A stretch of 64,000 bases of DNA from Ruegeria lacuscaerulensis ITI-1157 (GCA_000161775.1 GG704596.1:1697593-1761592), one strand, 5' to 3'. Positions 1-9,392 are shown, counted from the stretch's first letter. Made by a program: numbers and translations. The notes: generated from the sequence alone by a model not told the origin.

Positions 1-60
1 CGGGTTGGATACGAAAGCTCATCGGCACCTCGCTGGGTAATGAAATTGCGATTTCGGTTG

Positions 61-80
61 GCAATTGGGTATTAAATTGC
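61..80. promoter_or_regulatory. Inverted repeat upstream of dgcN
   Basis: GCAATT, an 8-base spacer, then AATTGC form perfect 6-base arms about 240 bases before the D-glutamate operon. It could be an operator. No regulator gene adjoins it inside the window, so its function is inferred only. I see no convincing gene elsewhere in bases 1-315. Confidence 0.3.
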
Positions 81-315
81 GCGACTAGGCGCAAGCCTGA
101 TTGTGCAGTTGCGGCAATGCTGTTGCAGAAACCTGTGCGCAGCCCCCGGACCGCGGCGGTCAAAGTTTCATCATTTCGAAAACTTCGAAGGTTTTTGCGC
201 CATCGGGTCAAATCTTGCAAAATTCTCCGGTCGATGTGCGGGAGGCCGCAGGAAAACGAGAAACGCTCGTTGACGGCCTTCAATAGGTTGAGGCGGAAGA
301 AAAGGAGAGCGCGCG

Positions 316-1317
316 ATGATCGAGACACCGTATCTGCTGTTTTTGGGCGATGCCCCCGACCAACTGGCCGCCAAGGTCGCGATCGGCATACGGGACTGGC
401 GCCCGGAAAACGCCGTGGGTCAGCTGCGGATGGAGGGCTGCAAGGCCGATCTGGGCCTGACCGACATGACCCTGGCCGAAGGCAAGGCCGCCGGCGCCAA
501 GACGCTGGTCATCGGTGTCGCGAACCGCGGTGGCGTTATCAGCCAGGCCTGGAAAGAGGTCCTGATCGCCGCGCTGGAAATGGGCTATGACCTGGCCTCG
601 GGCCTGCACAACCTGCTGCGCGACGAAGGCGATCTGGTGGCCGCGGCCCAGACCCATGGCTGCACGCTGCATGACGTTCGCGTGCCCACGGTGGGCTATC
701 CGATCGCCAACGGGCGCAAGCGTAGTGGCAAGCGCTGTCTGGCGGTGGGGACCGATTGTTCGGTGGGCAAGATGTATACCGCCATGTCGATGGATGCCGA
801 GATGCGCAAGCGCGGCATGAAATCGACCTTCCGCGCCACCGGCCAAACCGGCATTCTGATTACCGGTCAGGGCGTTCCGCTTGACGCCGTGGTGGCCGAT
901 TTCATGGCCGGTTCCGTCGAATACCTGACGCCCGAGAACGATCCCGATCACTGGGATCACATCGAGGGGCAGGGGTCGCTGTTCCATGTCTCGTATTCCG
1001 GCGTGACCATGGCGCTGATCCATGGTGGTCAGCCGGATGCTCTGGTTCTGTGCCACGAGCCGACCCGCACCCATATGCGCGGTCTGCCGGAATACTCCTT
1101 GCCGACGCTGGAACAGCTGCGCGACACGGCCCTGCCATTGGCGCGCGTGGCGAACCCCGCCTGCCAGGTCGCGGGTGTGTCGATCAACACCCAGCATCTG
1201 AGCGAGGAGGACGCGAAAGCCTACATCGCCAAGGTCGAGGCCGAGATGGGCCTGCCGACCACGGATCCGTACCGGTTCGGCGCGGGCAAGCTGGTGGACG
1301 CGCTGGCCGCGATGTGA
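316..1317 (+). CDS. dgcN: DUF1611 family protein, DgcN-type D-glutamate N-acetyltransferase
   Basis: This 333-residue protein belongs to the DUF1611 family, which carries a P-loop-like fold; a GTDCSVGKMYT stretch near residue 152 and RATGQTGILITG near 175 are the nucleotide or CoA-binding type segments. DgcN proteins of marine bacteria acetylate D-glutamate to N-acetyl-D-glutamate, and the partner DgcA then racemises it. The next gene is an enolase-superfamily epimerase, which supports the DgcN reading over a generic DUF1611 protein. The ATG follows AGGAGAGCGCGCG. It is the first gene of a three-gene operon. Confidence 0.85.
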   Translation: MIETPYLLFLGDAPDQLAAKVAIGIRDWRPENAVGQLRMEGCKADLGLTDMTLAEGKAAGAKTLVIGVANRGGVISQAWKEVLIAALEMGYDLASGLHNLLRDEGDLVAAAQTHGCTLHDVRVPTVGYPIANGRKRSGKRCLAVGTDCSVGKMYTAMSMDAEMRKRGMKSTFRATGQTGILITGQGVPLDAVVADFMAGSVEYLTPENDPDHWDHIEGQGSLFHVSYSGVTMALIHGGQPDALVLCHEPTRTHMRGLPEYSLPTLEQLRDTALPLARVANPACQVAGVSINTQHLSEEDAKAYIAKVEAEMGLPTTDPYRFGAGKLVDALAAM

Positions 1318-1389
1318 TCCAACCGGGGCGCCGATGGCGGGGAAACCTGCCTCCGGCGCTGGAAGCTGCAAAGACAAAGGAGTGGGCGC

Positions 1390-2355
1390 GTGCAGATCGA
1401 CGTCTCTCGTGATGTGTTCCGACTGGCGCAGGTGTTCACCATCTCGCGCGGGTCGCGGACCGAGGCCAAGGTGCTGACGGTGCGCCTGACGGACGGGGCG
1501 CATCAGGGCTGGGGCGAATGTGTGCCCTATGCCCGGTATGACGAAACGCTGGACTCGGTCGAGGCCGAGATCCGCGGTTTGCCCAACACGTTCACGCGCC
1601 AGTCGCTGATGGATCTGCTGCCCGCCGGGGCCGCGCGCAATGCGGTGGATTGCGCCCTGTGGGACCTTGAGGCCAAGCGCGCGGGCAAGCGCGCCTGGGA
1701 ACTGGCCGGCCTGCCCGCGCCCAAGCCCGAGATCACCGCCTATACCCTGTCGCTGGACACGCCCGACGCCATGCGGGCGCAGGCGGCGAAGAACGCGCAT
1801 CGTCCGCTGTTGAAGATCAAGCTGGGCACGCCCGACGACATGCCGAGGCTCGAGGCCGTGCGGGCCGGGGCGCCCGATGCCCGGATCATCGTGGATGCCA
1901 ACGAGGGCTGGTCGGCCGAGGTCTATGCTGATCTGGCGCCGCATCTGGTGCGTTTGGGCGTCGCGCTGGTCGAACAGCCGCTGCCCGCCGGCGATGACGA
2001 GGCGCTGATCGGGCTGGAGCGCCCGGTGCCGGTCTGCGCCGACGAGAGCTGCCACGATCGTGCCAGCCTGCCCGGGTTGAAGGGCAAATATGACGTGGTC
2101 AACATCAAGCTGGACAAGACCGGCGGCCTGACCGAGGCGCTGGAACTGCGCCGCGCGGCGCAGGCCGAGGGCTATGGCATCATGGTGGGCTGCATGGTCG
2201 GCAGCTCTTTGGCGATGGCGCCTGCGACACTGGTGGCGCAGGGTGCGCTGGTGACGGACCTTGACGGCCCGCTTCTGTTGGCCGAAGACCGCGACACCCC
2301 GCTGGTTTTCGACGAGGCCGGCGTACACCCGCCGCAGGCGACGCTCTGGGGGTGA
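1390..2355 (+). CDS. dgcA: Enolase-superfamily racemase, DgcA-type N-acetyl-D-glutamate racemase
   Basis: This 321-residue protein of the muconate-lactonizing/dipeptide-epimerase group has the family landmarks: LLKIKLG (KxK base) near residue 140, DANEGW (first metal Asp) near 168, VEQPLP near 195, CADES near 216 and NIKLDKTGG near 237. In the known pathway DgcA interconverts N-acetyl-D- and N-acetyl-L-glutamate, which feeds L-glutamate metabolism. The GTG start has a strong AAAGGAG site. Annotated alone it might be called an L-Ala-D/L-Glu epimerase; the dgcN neighbour favours the N-acetylglutamate role. Confidence 0.87.
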   Translation: MQIDVSRDVFRLAQVFTISRGSRTEAKVLTVRLTDGAHQGWGECVPYARYDETLDSVEAEIRGLPNTFTRQSLMDLLPAGAARNAVDCALWDLEAKRAGKRAWELAGLPAPKPEITAYTLSLDTPDAMRAQAAKNAHRPLLKIKLGTPDDMPRLEAVRAGAPDARIIVDANEGWSAEVYADLAPHLVRLGVALVEQPLPAGDDEALIGLERPVPVCADESCHDRASLPGLKGKYDVVNIKLDKTGGLTEALELRRAAQAEGYGIMVGCMVGSSLAMAPATLVAQGALVTDLDGPLLLAEDRDTPLVFDEAGVHPPQATLWG

Positions 2356-2404
2356 CGCGCTGTGGCGAGGAACGGGCGCAGCCCAAGGACGAGAAGGATA
2401 TGAC

Positions 2405-3265
2405 ATGACCCGCACCGTTTACGTGAACGGCGAATACCTGCCCGAGACCGAAGCCAAGGTCTCGATCTTCGACCGAGGCTTTCTGATGGCGGATGCCGTC
2501 TATGAGGTGACCAGCGTGCTGGACGGCAAGCTGATCGATTTCGAGGGTCACGCGGTGCGCCTGAAGCGGTCGCTGGACGAATTGCAGATGGCCGAACCCT
2601 GCAGCAAGGACGAGCTGCTCGAAATCCACCGCAAGCTGGTCGAGCTGAACGGCATCACCGAGGGGCTGGTCTATCTGCAGGTCACCCGCGGCAGCGACGG
2701 CGACCGCGATTTCGTCTTCCCCTCGGCCGACACCAAGCCGACGCTGGTTCTGTTCACCCAGAACAAGCCCGGTCTGGCTGACAATCCGGCGGCGAAGAAA
2801 GGGGCCAAGATCATCTCGATCGAGGATATCCGCTGGGGCCGCCGCGACATCAAGACGGTGCAACTGTTGTACCCGTCCATGGGCAAGATGATGGCCAAGG
2901 CCGCTGGGTGTGACGATGCCTGGATGATCGAAGACGGGTATGTCACCGAAGGCACCAGCAACAACGCCTATATCGTCAAGAACGGCAAGATCGTCACCCG
3001 CCCGCTGTCGAACGACATCCTGCACGGGATTACCCGCAAGGCGGTGTTGCGCATGGCGGCCGAGGCGCAGATGGAAGTCGAGGAGCGCCTGTTCACCATC
3101 GACGAAGCAAAAGAGGCCGACGAGGCTTTTACCACTTCGGCCAGCGCTTTCGTAATGCCTGTGGTCGAGATCGACGGCGTTGCGCTGGGCGACGGCACGC
3201 CGGGCCCGATCGCCAGGCGGCTGCGCGAGATCTATCTGGACGAAAGCCGCAAGGCGGCGATCTGA
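2405..3265 (+). CDS. D-amino acid aminotransferase (class IV PLP enzyme)
   Basis: This 286-residue class IV aminotransferase transfers the amino group of a D-amino acid to a 2-oxo acid with PLP. The start VYVNGEYLPETEAKVSIFDRG and the DIKTVQLL segment, with the Schiff-base lysine near residue 145, match bacterial D-alanine aminotransferases. EGTSNNAY, LSNDILHGITR and TTSASAF are the phosphate- and carboxylate-binding segments. It begins 49 bases after dgcA with AGAAGGA before the ATG. It probably makes or consumes D-glutamate next to the DgcN-DgcA route. Branched-chain aminotransferases are related, but this length and motif set fit the D-enzyme better. Confidence 0.85.
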   Translation: MTRTVYVNGEYLPETEAKVSIFDRGFLMADAVYEVTSVLDGKLIDFEGHAVRLKRSLDELQMAEPCSKDELLEIHRKLVELNGITEGLVYLQVTRGSDGDRDFVFPSADTKPTLVLFTQNKPGLADNPAAKKGAKIISIEDIRWGRRDIKTVQLLYPSMGKMMAKAAGCDDAWMIEDGYVTEGTSNNAYIVKNGKIVTRPLSNDILHGITRKAVLRMAAEAQMEVEERLFTIDEAKEADEAFTTSASAFVMPVVEIDGVALGDGTPGPIARRLREIYLDESRKAAI

Positions 3266-3271
3266 TTGCAG

Positions 3272-3302
3272 AGGCCCGCCGATCTGGCGGGCCTTTTCGT
3301 TA
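3272..3302 (+). terminator. Intrinsic terminator of the D-glutamate operon
   Basis: AGGCCCGCC and GGCGGGCCT form a perfect 9-base stem with a 5-base loop, followed by TTTTCGTT. It starts 7 bases after the aminotransferase stop and lies just before the converging DUF1244 gene. Confidence 0.85.
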
Positions 3303-3307
3303 AGGCG

Positions 3308-3622
3308 TCAGTCTGTTTTGCCCACGTTCTCTTCGAACGCGACCTTGAAGGCGGCCTGTTTTTCGGGGCTGGCCTCGGTCTGGTATTTCGATTTCCACTC
3401 ATCCATGGTCATACCATAGAAAATCTCGCGGGCTTCGTCCTTGCCCATTTCGATGCCTTTTTCGTTGGCCGCCTCCTGATACCACCGCGCCAGGCAGTTT
3501 CGGCAGAACCCGGCCAGATTCATCATGTCGATGTTCTGAACGTCGGTGCGGTCCTGCATCAGGTGTTTTTGCAGGCGGCGGAAAGCGGCGGCCTGAAGTT
3601 CGATCTCGGTCTGGGGGTCCAT
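3308..3622 (-). CDS. DUF1244 family protein
   Basis: This 104-residue soluble protein belongs to DUF1244, a short alphaproteobacterial and gammaproteobacterial family of unknown function. The core is LAGFCRNCLARWYQEAA, with a CxxC pair, then MGKDEAREIFYGM. The chosen start gives MDPQTEIE; an upstream in-frame start would add 20 residues unlike the family. The gene converges on the D-glutamate operon. No function is proposed. Confidence 0.85.
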   Translation of the reverse strand: MDPQTEIELQAAAFRRLQKHLMQDRTDVQNIDMMNLAGFCRNCLARWYQEAANEKGIEMGKDEAREIFYGMTMDEWKSKYQTEASPEKQAAFKVAFEENVGKTD

Positions 3623-3693
3623 GGTCGGGCTCCGGTTCGTGGGATTTGATCCAGACCTAGCAAGCCCGAAGCCATTGCACAACGCGCGCCGGT

Positions 3694-3933
3694 TCAGACC
3701 AGCTTGAGGGCAATCCAGGGCATCAGGCAGAAGATCAGGGTCAGGATCTTGTAGTTCGCAAGATACTTGAAATAGGCCTTTCTGACCTCGGCCTTTTCCA
3801 TCTGGAACATGCGGCCGTGAATGGCGGCGATGCGGTCCTGCAGGGCCACCACCATCAGGGTCGACAGCAGCAGGACCGCAAAGTTCAGAACGGTCATCCA
3901 GCCGAAAAAGGCTGTCAGGGTTTCAGGTGTCAT
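3694..3933 (-). CDS. Small two-helix membrane protein (DUF6868-like)
   Basis: This 79-residue protein has two hydrophobic segments, about residues 10-30 and 62-78, with a charged stretch between them (QMEKAEVRKAYFKYLANYK). It resembles a small conserved membrane family of unknown role that is common in marine proteobacteria. AAGGAGGC lies directly before the ATG, so it is well translated. It sits 71 bases upstream of the DUF1244 gene on the same strand. Confidence 0.75.
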   Translation of the reverse strand: MTPETLTAFFGWMTVLNFAVLLLSTLMVVALQDRIAAIHGRMFQMEKAEVRKAYFKYLANYKILTLIFCLMPWIALKLV

Positions 3934-4020
3934 GACGGCCTCCTTTCACGCCAAGAAATGGGGACCGGCCGCGCGCCGCGCAAGAGCACGGGCGTCGTTT
4001 GGTCGCGGATTTTTCCAGCG

Positions 4021-4758
4021 TTACAGGCCGCTTGCGGCAAGCGCATCCTGCAGGATCGGCGCCAGCCGCTCGGCCCAGGCGCGTTGCCCGGCATGATCGG
4101 CGATCAGGTCGTTGCGCAGCTCGATCAGTGCGTTGGGGCGGCCAAAGGCGGTGGCGTGCCGGTCGATCGCATCCCCCGGCAGTACGCCGGTATAGGGTTC
4201 GTTGACGCCGACGCACAGATCCCCCTCGGCCCGCAGCCGGTCGATCAGCGGGGCCGAGAACCGCTCGTCTGCGGTGTGCAGGATGCCGACATGCCAGGGG
4301 CGCGGCGGGCGGCCCCGCAACTGGCGCGTGAAGGAATGCATCGAAACGATAACAGCGTGGGGCAGCGCGGCCATCTTGGCCAGCGCCTCGTGATAGGGGC
4401 GATAGCACAGGTTCAGGCGCCGTTCGCGTTCGGCGGCGTCGGCGTGACGGTTGGCTGGAATGATCGACCCGTCATACAGCTTCATCAACAGGGTCGGGTC
4501 GTCCTCGCCCCGGTTCGGGTCGATCACCAGCCGCGAGAAATTGGCCGCAATCACCGGCGCGTTCAGGATCTCGCCCAGATGTTTCGATACCTCGTAGGCG
4601 CCCACGTCATAGGCGATGTGGCGTTCCATGTCCTCACGCGGGAGGCCCAGGTCGCCGCCGTTGATCTGCGGCGGTACGATGTTGGTGGCATGGTCGCACG
4701 TGATCAGCCAGCGGGACGGGCGATCCGCCCCGTGCACGTAAAACGGAGTGTATGTCAT
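4021..4758 (-). CDS. N-formylglutamate amidohydrolase family protein
   Basis: This 245-residue protein is of the N-formylglutamate amidohydrolase family (HutG type). These are zinc hydrolases that release formate from N-formyl-L-glutamate or act on related N-acyl amino acids. The N-terminal TCDHATN (metal-binding His/Asp) near residue 21, HIAYDVGA near 46, VSMHSFTR near 137 and the late NALIELRNDLI (Glu) are family motifs. No hut genes are nearby, so the substrate is open. The gene is divergent from pyruvate kinase. A role with the upstream D-glutamate/N-acetylglutamate operon is possible but only inferred. Confidence 0.85.
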   Translation of the reverse strand: MTYTPFYVHGADRPSRWLITCDHATNIVPPQINGGDLGLPREDMERHIAYDVGAYEVSKHLGEILNAPVIAANFSRLVIDPNRGEDDPTLLMKLYDGSIIPANRHADAAERERRLNLCYRPYHEALAKMAALPHAVIVSMHSFTRQLRGRPPRPWHVGILHTADERFSAPLIDRLRAEGDLCVGVNEPYTGVLPGDAIDRHATAFGRPNALIELRNDLIADHAGQRAWAERLAPILQDALAASGL

Positions 4759-4875
4759 GAGCCTGTCATCTTGTTTGCCGCAGGTGTAGGACAGTTGCCT
4801 CGGAAAGGGAATTGCGCAATAAGCGACCCAAGCACTGTTTGCGGTAACATTCGGCCATTGAGGAGAACAAGAGCG

Positions 4876-6321
4876 ATGCGACGCCTGAGAAATGTGAAAA
4901 TCGTGGCGACGCTGGGTCCGGCGTCCAACGACTATGATACGATCCGTGCACTGCACGAGGCCGGCGCCGATGTTTTCCGCCTGAACATGAGTCATGGCAG
5001 CCATGACGAGATTCGCGAGCGCCACCGGATCATCCGGCAGATCGAAAAGGATCTGGATCGCCCGATCGCCATCCTGGCAGACCTGCAGGGACCCAAGCTG
5101 CGCGTGGGCGTCTTTGCCAATGATGCCGAGGAACTGGTCGAAGGTGCGCCGTTCCGCCTTGATCTGGATGATGCGCCGGGGGACGCCACCCGTGTCTGCC
5201 TGCCGCATCCCGAGATCTTTCAGGCGCTCGAGCCCGGCGCGCATCTGCTGGTCAATGACGGCAAGATTCGCCTGATCGTCGAGAAATGCGGCGCCGATTT
5301 TGCCGACTGCAAGGTCGAGATTGGCGGCACGATCTCGAACCGCAAGGGCGTGAACGTGCCCGACGTGGTGCTGCCGCTGGCGGCTCTGTCGGAAAAGGAC
5401 CGCGACGATCTGGAATTCGTTTGCCAACTGGGGGTCGACTGGCTGGCGCTCAGCTTCGTGCAGCGCGCCAAGGACGTGTTCGAGGCCCGCACCCTGGCCG
5501 ATGGGCGGGCCGCCATCCTGTCCAAGATCGAAAAGCCCGCCGCGGTCGAGGCCTTCGAGGAAATCCTGGGTGCCTCGGACGGGATCATGGTTGCCCGTGG
5601 CGATCTGGGGGTCGAATTGCCGGTCTCGGCCGTGCCGCCGATCCAGAAGCGCCTGGTGCGCCGCTGCCGTGCGGCGGCCAAGCCGGTGATCGTGGCGACG
5701 CAGATGCTGGAAAGCATGATCGAAAGCCCGATGCCCACCCGCGCCGAAGTCTCGGACGTGGCGACCGCGATCTACGAGGGCGCCGACGCCATCATGCTCA
5801 GCGCCGAATCCGCCGCGGGTGCCTATCCGATCGAGGCGGTGCAAACCATGAATCAGGTCGCCATCGAGGTCGAGGCCGACCCCACCTATGCCGAGATCAT
5901 CGCCGCCTCGCGCACCACCAAGGGCACGACCGTGGCCGACGGCATCGTCGCTGCCGCGCGCGAGATCGCCGAGAAAACCGACATCAAGGCGATCTGCTGC
6001 TTTACCCAAAGCGGCACCACCGCCCTGCTGACCGCCCGCGAACGGCCGCATGTGCCGATCATCGCCATGACCTCGCTGCGGGGCACGGCGCGGCGGTTGT
6101 GCCTGTCCTGGGGGTGCCATTGCGTGATGACGCCGGAACTGGAACGCTTCAAGGGGGCGGTGGTCAATGCCGCCCGCGCGGCGCGCGCCAGCGGGTTTGC
6201 CGGCCAGTCCGACCAGATCGTCGTGACCGCCGGCGTGCCGTTCAACGTGCCCGGCTCGACCAACATTCTGCGCGTCGCACCCTGCGACGAACGCCTGATC
6301 TACGCCACCGATCCGGAATGA
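4876..6321 (+). CDS. pyk: Pyruvate kinase
   Basis: This 481-residue glycolytic enzyme transfers phosphate from phosphoenolpyruvate to ADP, giving pyruvate and ATP. It has the N-terminal KIVATLGPAS and FRLNMSHGSHD segments, ILADLQGPKLRVG, the signature ILSKIEKP with the catalytic lysine, MVARGDLGVELP, and the C-terminal domain with CCFTQSGTTA. The start was chosen because AGGAGAAC precedes this ATG and the protein aligns from MRRLRNVKIV; the open frame upstream of it has no family similarity. The length is normal. Its stop is 7 bases from the converging Lrp gene. Confidence 0.95.
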   Translation: MRRLRNVKIVATLGPASNDYDTIRALHEAGADVFRLNMSHGSHDEIRERHRIIRQIEKDLDRPIAILADLQGPKLRVGVFANDAEELVEGAPFRLDLDDAPGDATRVCLPHPEIFQALEPGAHLLVNDGKIRLIVEKCGADFADCKVEIGGTISNRKGVNVPDVVLPLAALSEKDRDDLEFVCQLGVDWLALSFVQRAKDVFEARTLADGRAAILSKIEKPAAVEAFEEILGASDGIMVARGDLGVELPVSAVPPIQKRLVRRCRAAAKPVIVATQMLESMIESPMPTRAEVSDVATAIYEGADAIMLSAESAAGAYPIEAVQTMNQVAIEVEADPTYAEIIAASRTTKGTTVADGIVAAAREIAEKTDIKAICCFTQSGTTALLTARERPHVPIIAMTSLRGTARRLCLSWGCHCVMTPELERFKGAVVNAARAARASGFAGQSDQIVVTAGVPFNVPGSTNILRVAPCDERLIYATDPE

Positions 6322-6328
6322 CGCGCCT

Positions 6329-6802
6329 TCAGGCGGAAGGTGTTCTTGCTCCAACAGGTTCCTTCACGGTCTCCATGACCGTGAAGGAGCTCGTCTGGTG
6401 AACTCCCGGTAGCTTGTTGATCTTGTCGCCCAGAACTGTTCGGAAATGCGCGATGTCGCGTGTGCGCACCGTCAGCAGATAGTCGAACGACCCGGCCACC
6501 ATCAGGCAGGTCTCGATCTCGGGCACCCGGCGCACGGCATCGTTGAACCGGTCCAGCGAGTGATCGGCCGTTGCGGCCAGCGAAACCTGCACCACCGTCA
6601 GATGCGCCAACCCCAGTCTCTCCTTGTTGATCACCGCGCTGTAGCCGGTGATATAGCCGCTTTTCTCAAGCCGTTTGACGCGCTCGGAGCAGGGTGTATT
6701 GGTCAGGTTTACACGCGCCGCCAGTTCGACTATTGGCAGGCGGCCATTGGCTTCCAGCTCGGCCAGGATACGTTGATCGATCTTGTCCAAATCCCTGTCC
6801 AT
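6329..6802 (-). CDS. Lrp/AsnC family transcriptional regulator
   Basis: This 157-residue regulator has an N-terminal helix-turn-helix (LDKIDQRILAELEANG, then AARVNLTNTPCSERVKRLEKSGYI) and a C-terminal RAM/AsnC ligand domain (YLLTVRTRDIAHF). The start at MDRDLDK fits family length; the frame stays open further upstream without homology. It is divergent from the stress protein/alanine-glycine symporter pair, so control of that transporter by an amino acid is likely. The last 27 coding bases include a perfect 11-base stem-loop (6361-6387). Confidence 0.9.
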   Translation of the reverse strand: MDRDLDKIDQRILAELEANGRLPIVELAARVNLTNTPCSERVKRLEKSGYITGYSAVINKERLGLAHLTVVQVSLAATADHSLDRFNDAVRRVPEIETCLMVAGSFDYLLTVRTRDIAHFRTVLGDKINKLPGVHQTSSFTVMETVKEPVGARTPSA

Positions 6803-6990
6803 CAGGCAATATCCCTGCGATTTTGAGGCCTGGCGGCATAATTTCCTGAAAATAGCCCGAAATAATCTCCTATTCCTAGTGATTTTTCCTGATACTTGAC
6901 CGAAGGGCGGTCTCGAAAACGAGTTCCAGGTTCCGGCTGCCCTGCCGGGGGCACGGGCCCCGGCTAAATCAACAAAAACGGAGGAACGAA

Positions 6991-7428
6991 ATGACAACGA
7001 AAATTGTCATAGGACTGGACGGGACAGAGACGGGTGAGCGCGCTCTCGAATTTGCCAAGAATCTGGCGAAGCTGATCGGCGGCTGCGAACTGATTGTCGC
7101 CTATGTCATCGAATGGTCGCCTTACACATTCCAGACCCCTGAGGAAAACGCCCAGCGGCACAAACGGCGCGAGGAGGAGATCGCTCTGGCAAAATCCCGC
7201 GTGGTCGAGCCGGCCGTCGCAGCACTCAAGGCCGAGGGCTTCAACGCGCGCGGCGTCGTTCGGCATGGTGACGTGGCCGAGACACTGAACGCAATCACCG
7301 TCGAGAACGGCGCATCGCAGATCGTCGTCGGACGAGCATCCGCCGACGGGTTCAAGAAACGCATCTTCGGCAGCTCGACCCAGAACCTGGTCATGCATGC
7401 CGATGTTCCGGTCACGGTTGTGAACTGA
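6991..7428 (+). CDS. Universal stress protein (UspA family)
   Basis: This 145-residue single-domain Usp has [14 protein letters not shown] at the N-terminus and the C-terminal ATP-loop form [21 protein letters not shown], in the G-2x-G-9x-G-S/T arrangement. ATP-binding Usp proteins of this kind often sit beside transporters and tune them, as TeaD does for the ectoine TRAP system. Here the next gene, 14 bases on, is a sodium:alanine/glycine symporter. GGAGGAACGAA precedes the ATG. Confidence 0.9.
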   Translation: MTTKIVIGLDGTETGERALEFAKNLAKLIGGCELIVAYVIEWSPYTFQTPEENAQRHKRREEEIALAKSRVVEPAVAALKAEGFNARGVVRHGDVAETLNAITVENGASQIVVGRASADGFKKRIFGSSTQNLVMHADVPVTVVN

Positions 7429-7442
7429 TGGGAGGAGCAGAC

Positions 7443-8996
7443 ATGAAATCGATCAAATCCCTGGGCCTGGCCGGTGCGGTCGCGGCCCTTTTGGCCAACC
7501 CCGCCCTCGCGCAGGAGGCCCCCGGTCTGGACGAAAAGATCAACCAGACCTTCGCAGAACTGACGGGCCCCTTCGTCAGCTTCATCTTCGCGCCGCTTCC
7601 GGGCACCAGTTTTCCCTGGATCGTGATGTGGCTGGTCGTGGCCGCATCGGTGTTCACGCTGTATTTCGCCTTTGTGCAGATGCGGTTCTTTGGCCATGCG
7701 ATCAGCCTGGTCAAAGGTGACTATTCCGACCCCAACGATGCGGGTGAGGTCAGTCACTTCCAAGCGCTGGCAACGGCGCTGTCGGGTACGGTCGGACTGG
7801 GTAACATCGCGGGTGTCGCGGTGGCGATCGGCATCGGCGGACCCGGAGCGACCTTCTGGATGATCCTTGCCGGCCTTCTGGGTATGGCGTCGAAATTCAC
7901 CGAATGTACGCTGGGCGTGAAGTACCGCAACGAGTACGAAGACGGCACCGTTTCGGGTGGCCCGATGTACTACATGTCCAAGGGCTTTGCCGAGCTGGGT
8001 CTGCCCGGCGGCAAGATCCTGGCGGTCCTGTTCTCGATCTTCTGCATCCTTGGCGCGCTGGGCGGGGGCAACATGTTCCAGGCCAACCAGGCGCACCAGC
8101 AGATCGCGGGTATCGTCGGCGACTATCCCGGCTGGATCACCGGTCTGGTCTTCGCGACCGTGGTGTTCATGGTCATCGTGGGCGGCCTGAAGTCGATTGC
8201 CCGCGTGACCGAGAAGGTCGTGCCGTTCATGGGCATCCTGTACGTCGCTGCGGCGCTGGTCATCATCATCATGAACGCTGACATGATCGGCTGGGCTTTC
8301 GGTCAGATCTTCGCCGGTGCCTTCACCGGCCTGGGCGTGGCCGGCGGCATGGTCGGTGCTCTGATCCAGGGCTTCAAACGCGCCGCCTTCTCGAACGAGG
8401 CAGGCGTGGGTTCGGCGGCCATCGCACACTCGGCCGTCCGCACCAAGGAACCGATCACCGAAGGCTTCGTTTCGCTGCTCGAGCCGTTCATCGATACGGT
8501 GGTGATCTGCACCATGACCGCGCTGGTGATCATCATCACCCAGCAGTTGGTGATCGACCCGGCAACCGGCCTTTACATGCTGAACGAAGAGGGCACCGCG
8601 ATCGCAACCGTGGATGGCAACTCGGGCGTCAGCCTGACTTCGGCCGCCTTCGGCAGCGCCTTCAGCTGGTTCCCCTACATCCTGGCCATCGCGGTGATCC
8701 TGTTCGCCTTCTCGACCATGATCAGCTGGTCCTATTACGGCCTCAAGGCCTGGACCTATCTGTTCGGCGAGGGCCACACCAAGGAACTGGTGTTCAAGAT
8801 CATCTTCTGCGTCTTCGTGGTGATCGGGGCTGCGGCCAACCTGGGTCCGGTCATCGACTTCTCGGACGCGGCGATCTTTGCCATGGCCGTGGTCAACGTC
8901 TTTGCGCTCTACTTCCTGATGAAAGTGGTGCGTCAGGAGCTGGCCTCGTACAGCGCGCGACTGAAAAGCGGCGAAATCCGCAAGTTTGCCGACTGA
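7443..8996 (+). CDS. Alanine/glycine:cation symporter (AGCS family)
   Basis: This 517-residue inner-membrane protein of the AGCS family couples alanine or glycine uptake to Na+ (or H+). About ten hydrophobic segments are visible, with family motifs [35 protein letters not shown] and [17 protein letters not shown]. An N-terminal signal-like stretch ending in NPALAQE precedes the transporter core, as in many proteobacterial members. The ATG after GGGAGGAGCAG was chosen over an earlier start that overlaps the usp stop codon. It is probably cotranscribed with usp and controlled by the divergent Lrp protein. Confidence 0.93.
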   Translation: MKSIKSLGLAGAVAALLANPALAQEAPGLDEKINQTFAELTGPFVSFIFAPLPGTSFPWIVMWLVVAASVFTLYFAFVQMRFFGHAISLVKGDYSDPNDAGEVSHFQALATALSGTVGLGNIAGVAVAIGIGGPGATFWMILAGLLGMASKFTECTLGVKYRNEYEDGTVSGGPMYYMSKGFAELGLPGGKILAVLFSIFCILGALGGGNMFQANQAHQQIAGIVGDYPGWITGLVFATVVFMVIVGGLKSIARVTEKVVPFMGILYVAAALVIIIMNADMIGWAFGQIFAGAFTGLGVAGGMVGALIQGFKRAAFSNEAGVGSAAIAHSAVRTKEPITEGFVSLLEPFIDTVVICTMTALVIIITQQLVIDPATGLYMLNEEGTAIATVDGNSGVSLTSAAFGSAFSWFPYILAIAVILFAFSTMISWSYYGLKAWTYLFGEGHTKELVFKIIFCVFVVIGAAANLGPVIDFSDAAIFAMAVVNVFALYFLMKVVRQELASYSARLKSGEIRKFAD

Positions 8997-9003
8997 TGAC
9001 ACC

Positions 9004-9030
9004 AACCGGGGCGGCCCTGCTGCCCCGGTT
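9004..9030 (+). terminator. Stem-loop after the symporter gene
   Basis: AACCGGGGC pairs with GCCCCGGTT around a 9-base loop, 7 bases after the stop codon. There is no T-tract, so it may protect the 3' end or support Rho-dependent termination rather than act as a classical terminator. Confidence 0.45.
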
Positions 9031-9177
9031 CCCGGCCCTGGTGCGAAAAGCACCCAAACGGGTCAAAAACCCCTTGCCAGCATGACCGAACTTGCGTAAA
9101 CGGCGCACCTGATCGCGCGACCGGCCTATGTGGCATGCCGAGTCGCGTTTCGGACCGAACCCTGAAAGGAGACGGAA

Positions 9178-9378
9178 ATGCCCAAGATGAAGACCAAATC
9201 GAGCGCCAAGAAGCGCTTCAAGGTGACTGCGACCGGCAAGGTCATGGCCGGTCAGGCCGGCAAACGGCACGGCATGATCAAGCGGACCAAGAAGTTCATC
9301 CGCGACGCCCGTGGCACCACCACCCTGTCCGCCCCCGACGCCAAGATCGTCAAGGGCTACATGCCCTACGACCGCTAA
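9178..9378 (+). CDS. rpmI: 50S ribosomal protein L35
   Basis: This 66-residue, strongly basic ribosomal protein starts [21 protein letters not shown] and has the family segment [20 protein letters not shown]. It is a late-assembling component of the large subunit. GAAAGGAGACGGAA precedes the ATG. It lies 14 bases before rplT, the usual bacterial pairing. No infC is attached in this window. Confidence 0.97.
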   Translation: MPKMKTKSSAKKRFKVTATGKVMAGQAGKRHGMIKRTKKFIRDARGTTTLSAPDAKIVKGYMPYDR

Positions 9379-9392
9379 GAGGAGATTCCGAT

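Noticed and set aside
280-2415. 711-codon open frame opposite the D-glutamate operon
   Set aside because: It is antisense to two well-supported genes and has an Arg/His/Gln-rich composition typical of GC-rich shadow frames. Similar long antisense frames at 4021-6354, 7122-9053, 10280-12235, 17571-19844 and 23948-26848 were rejected for the same reason.
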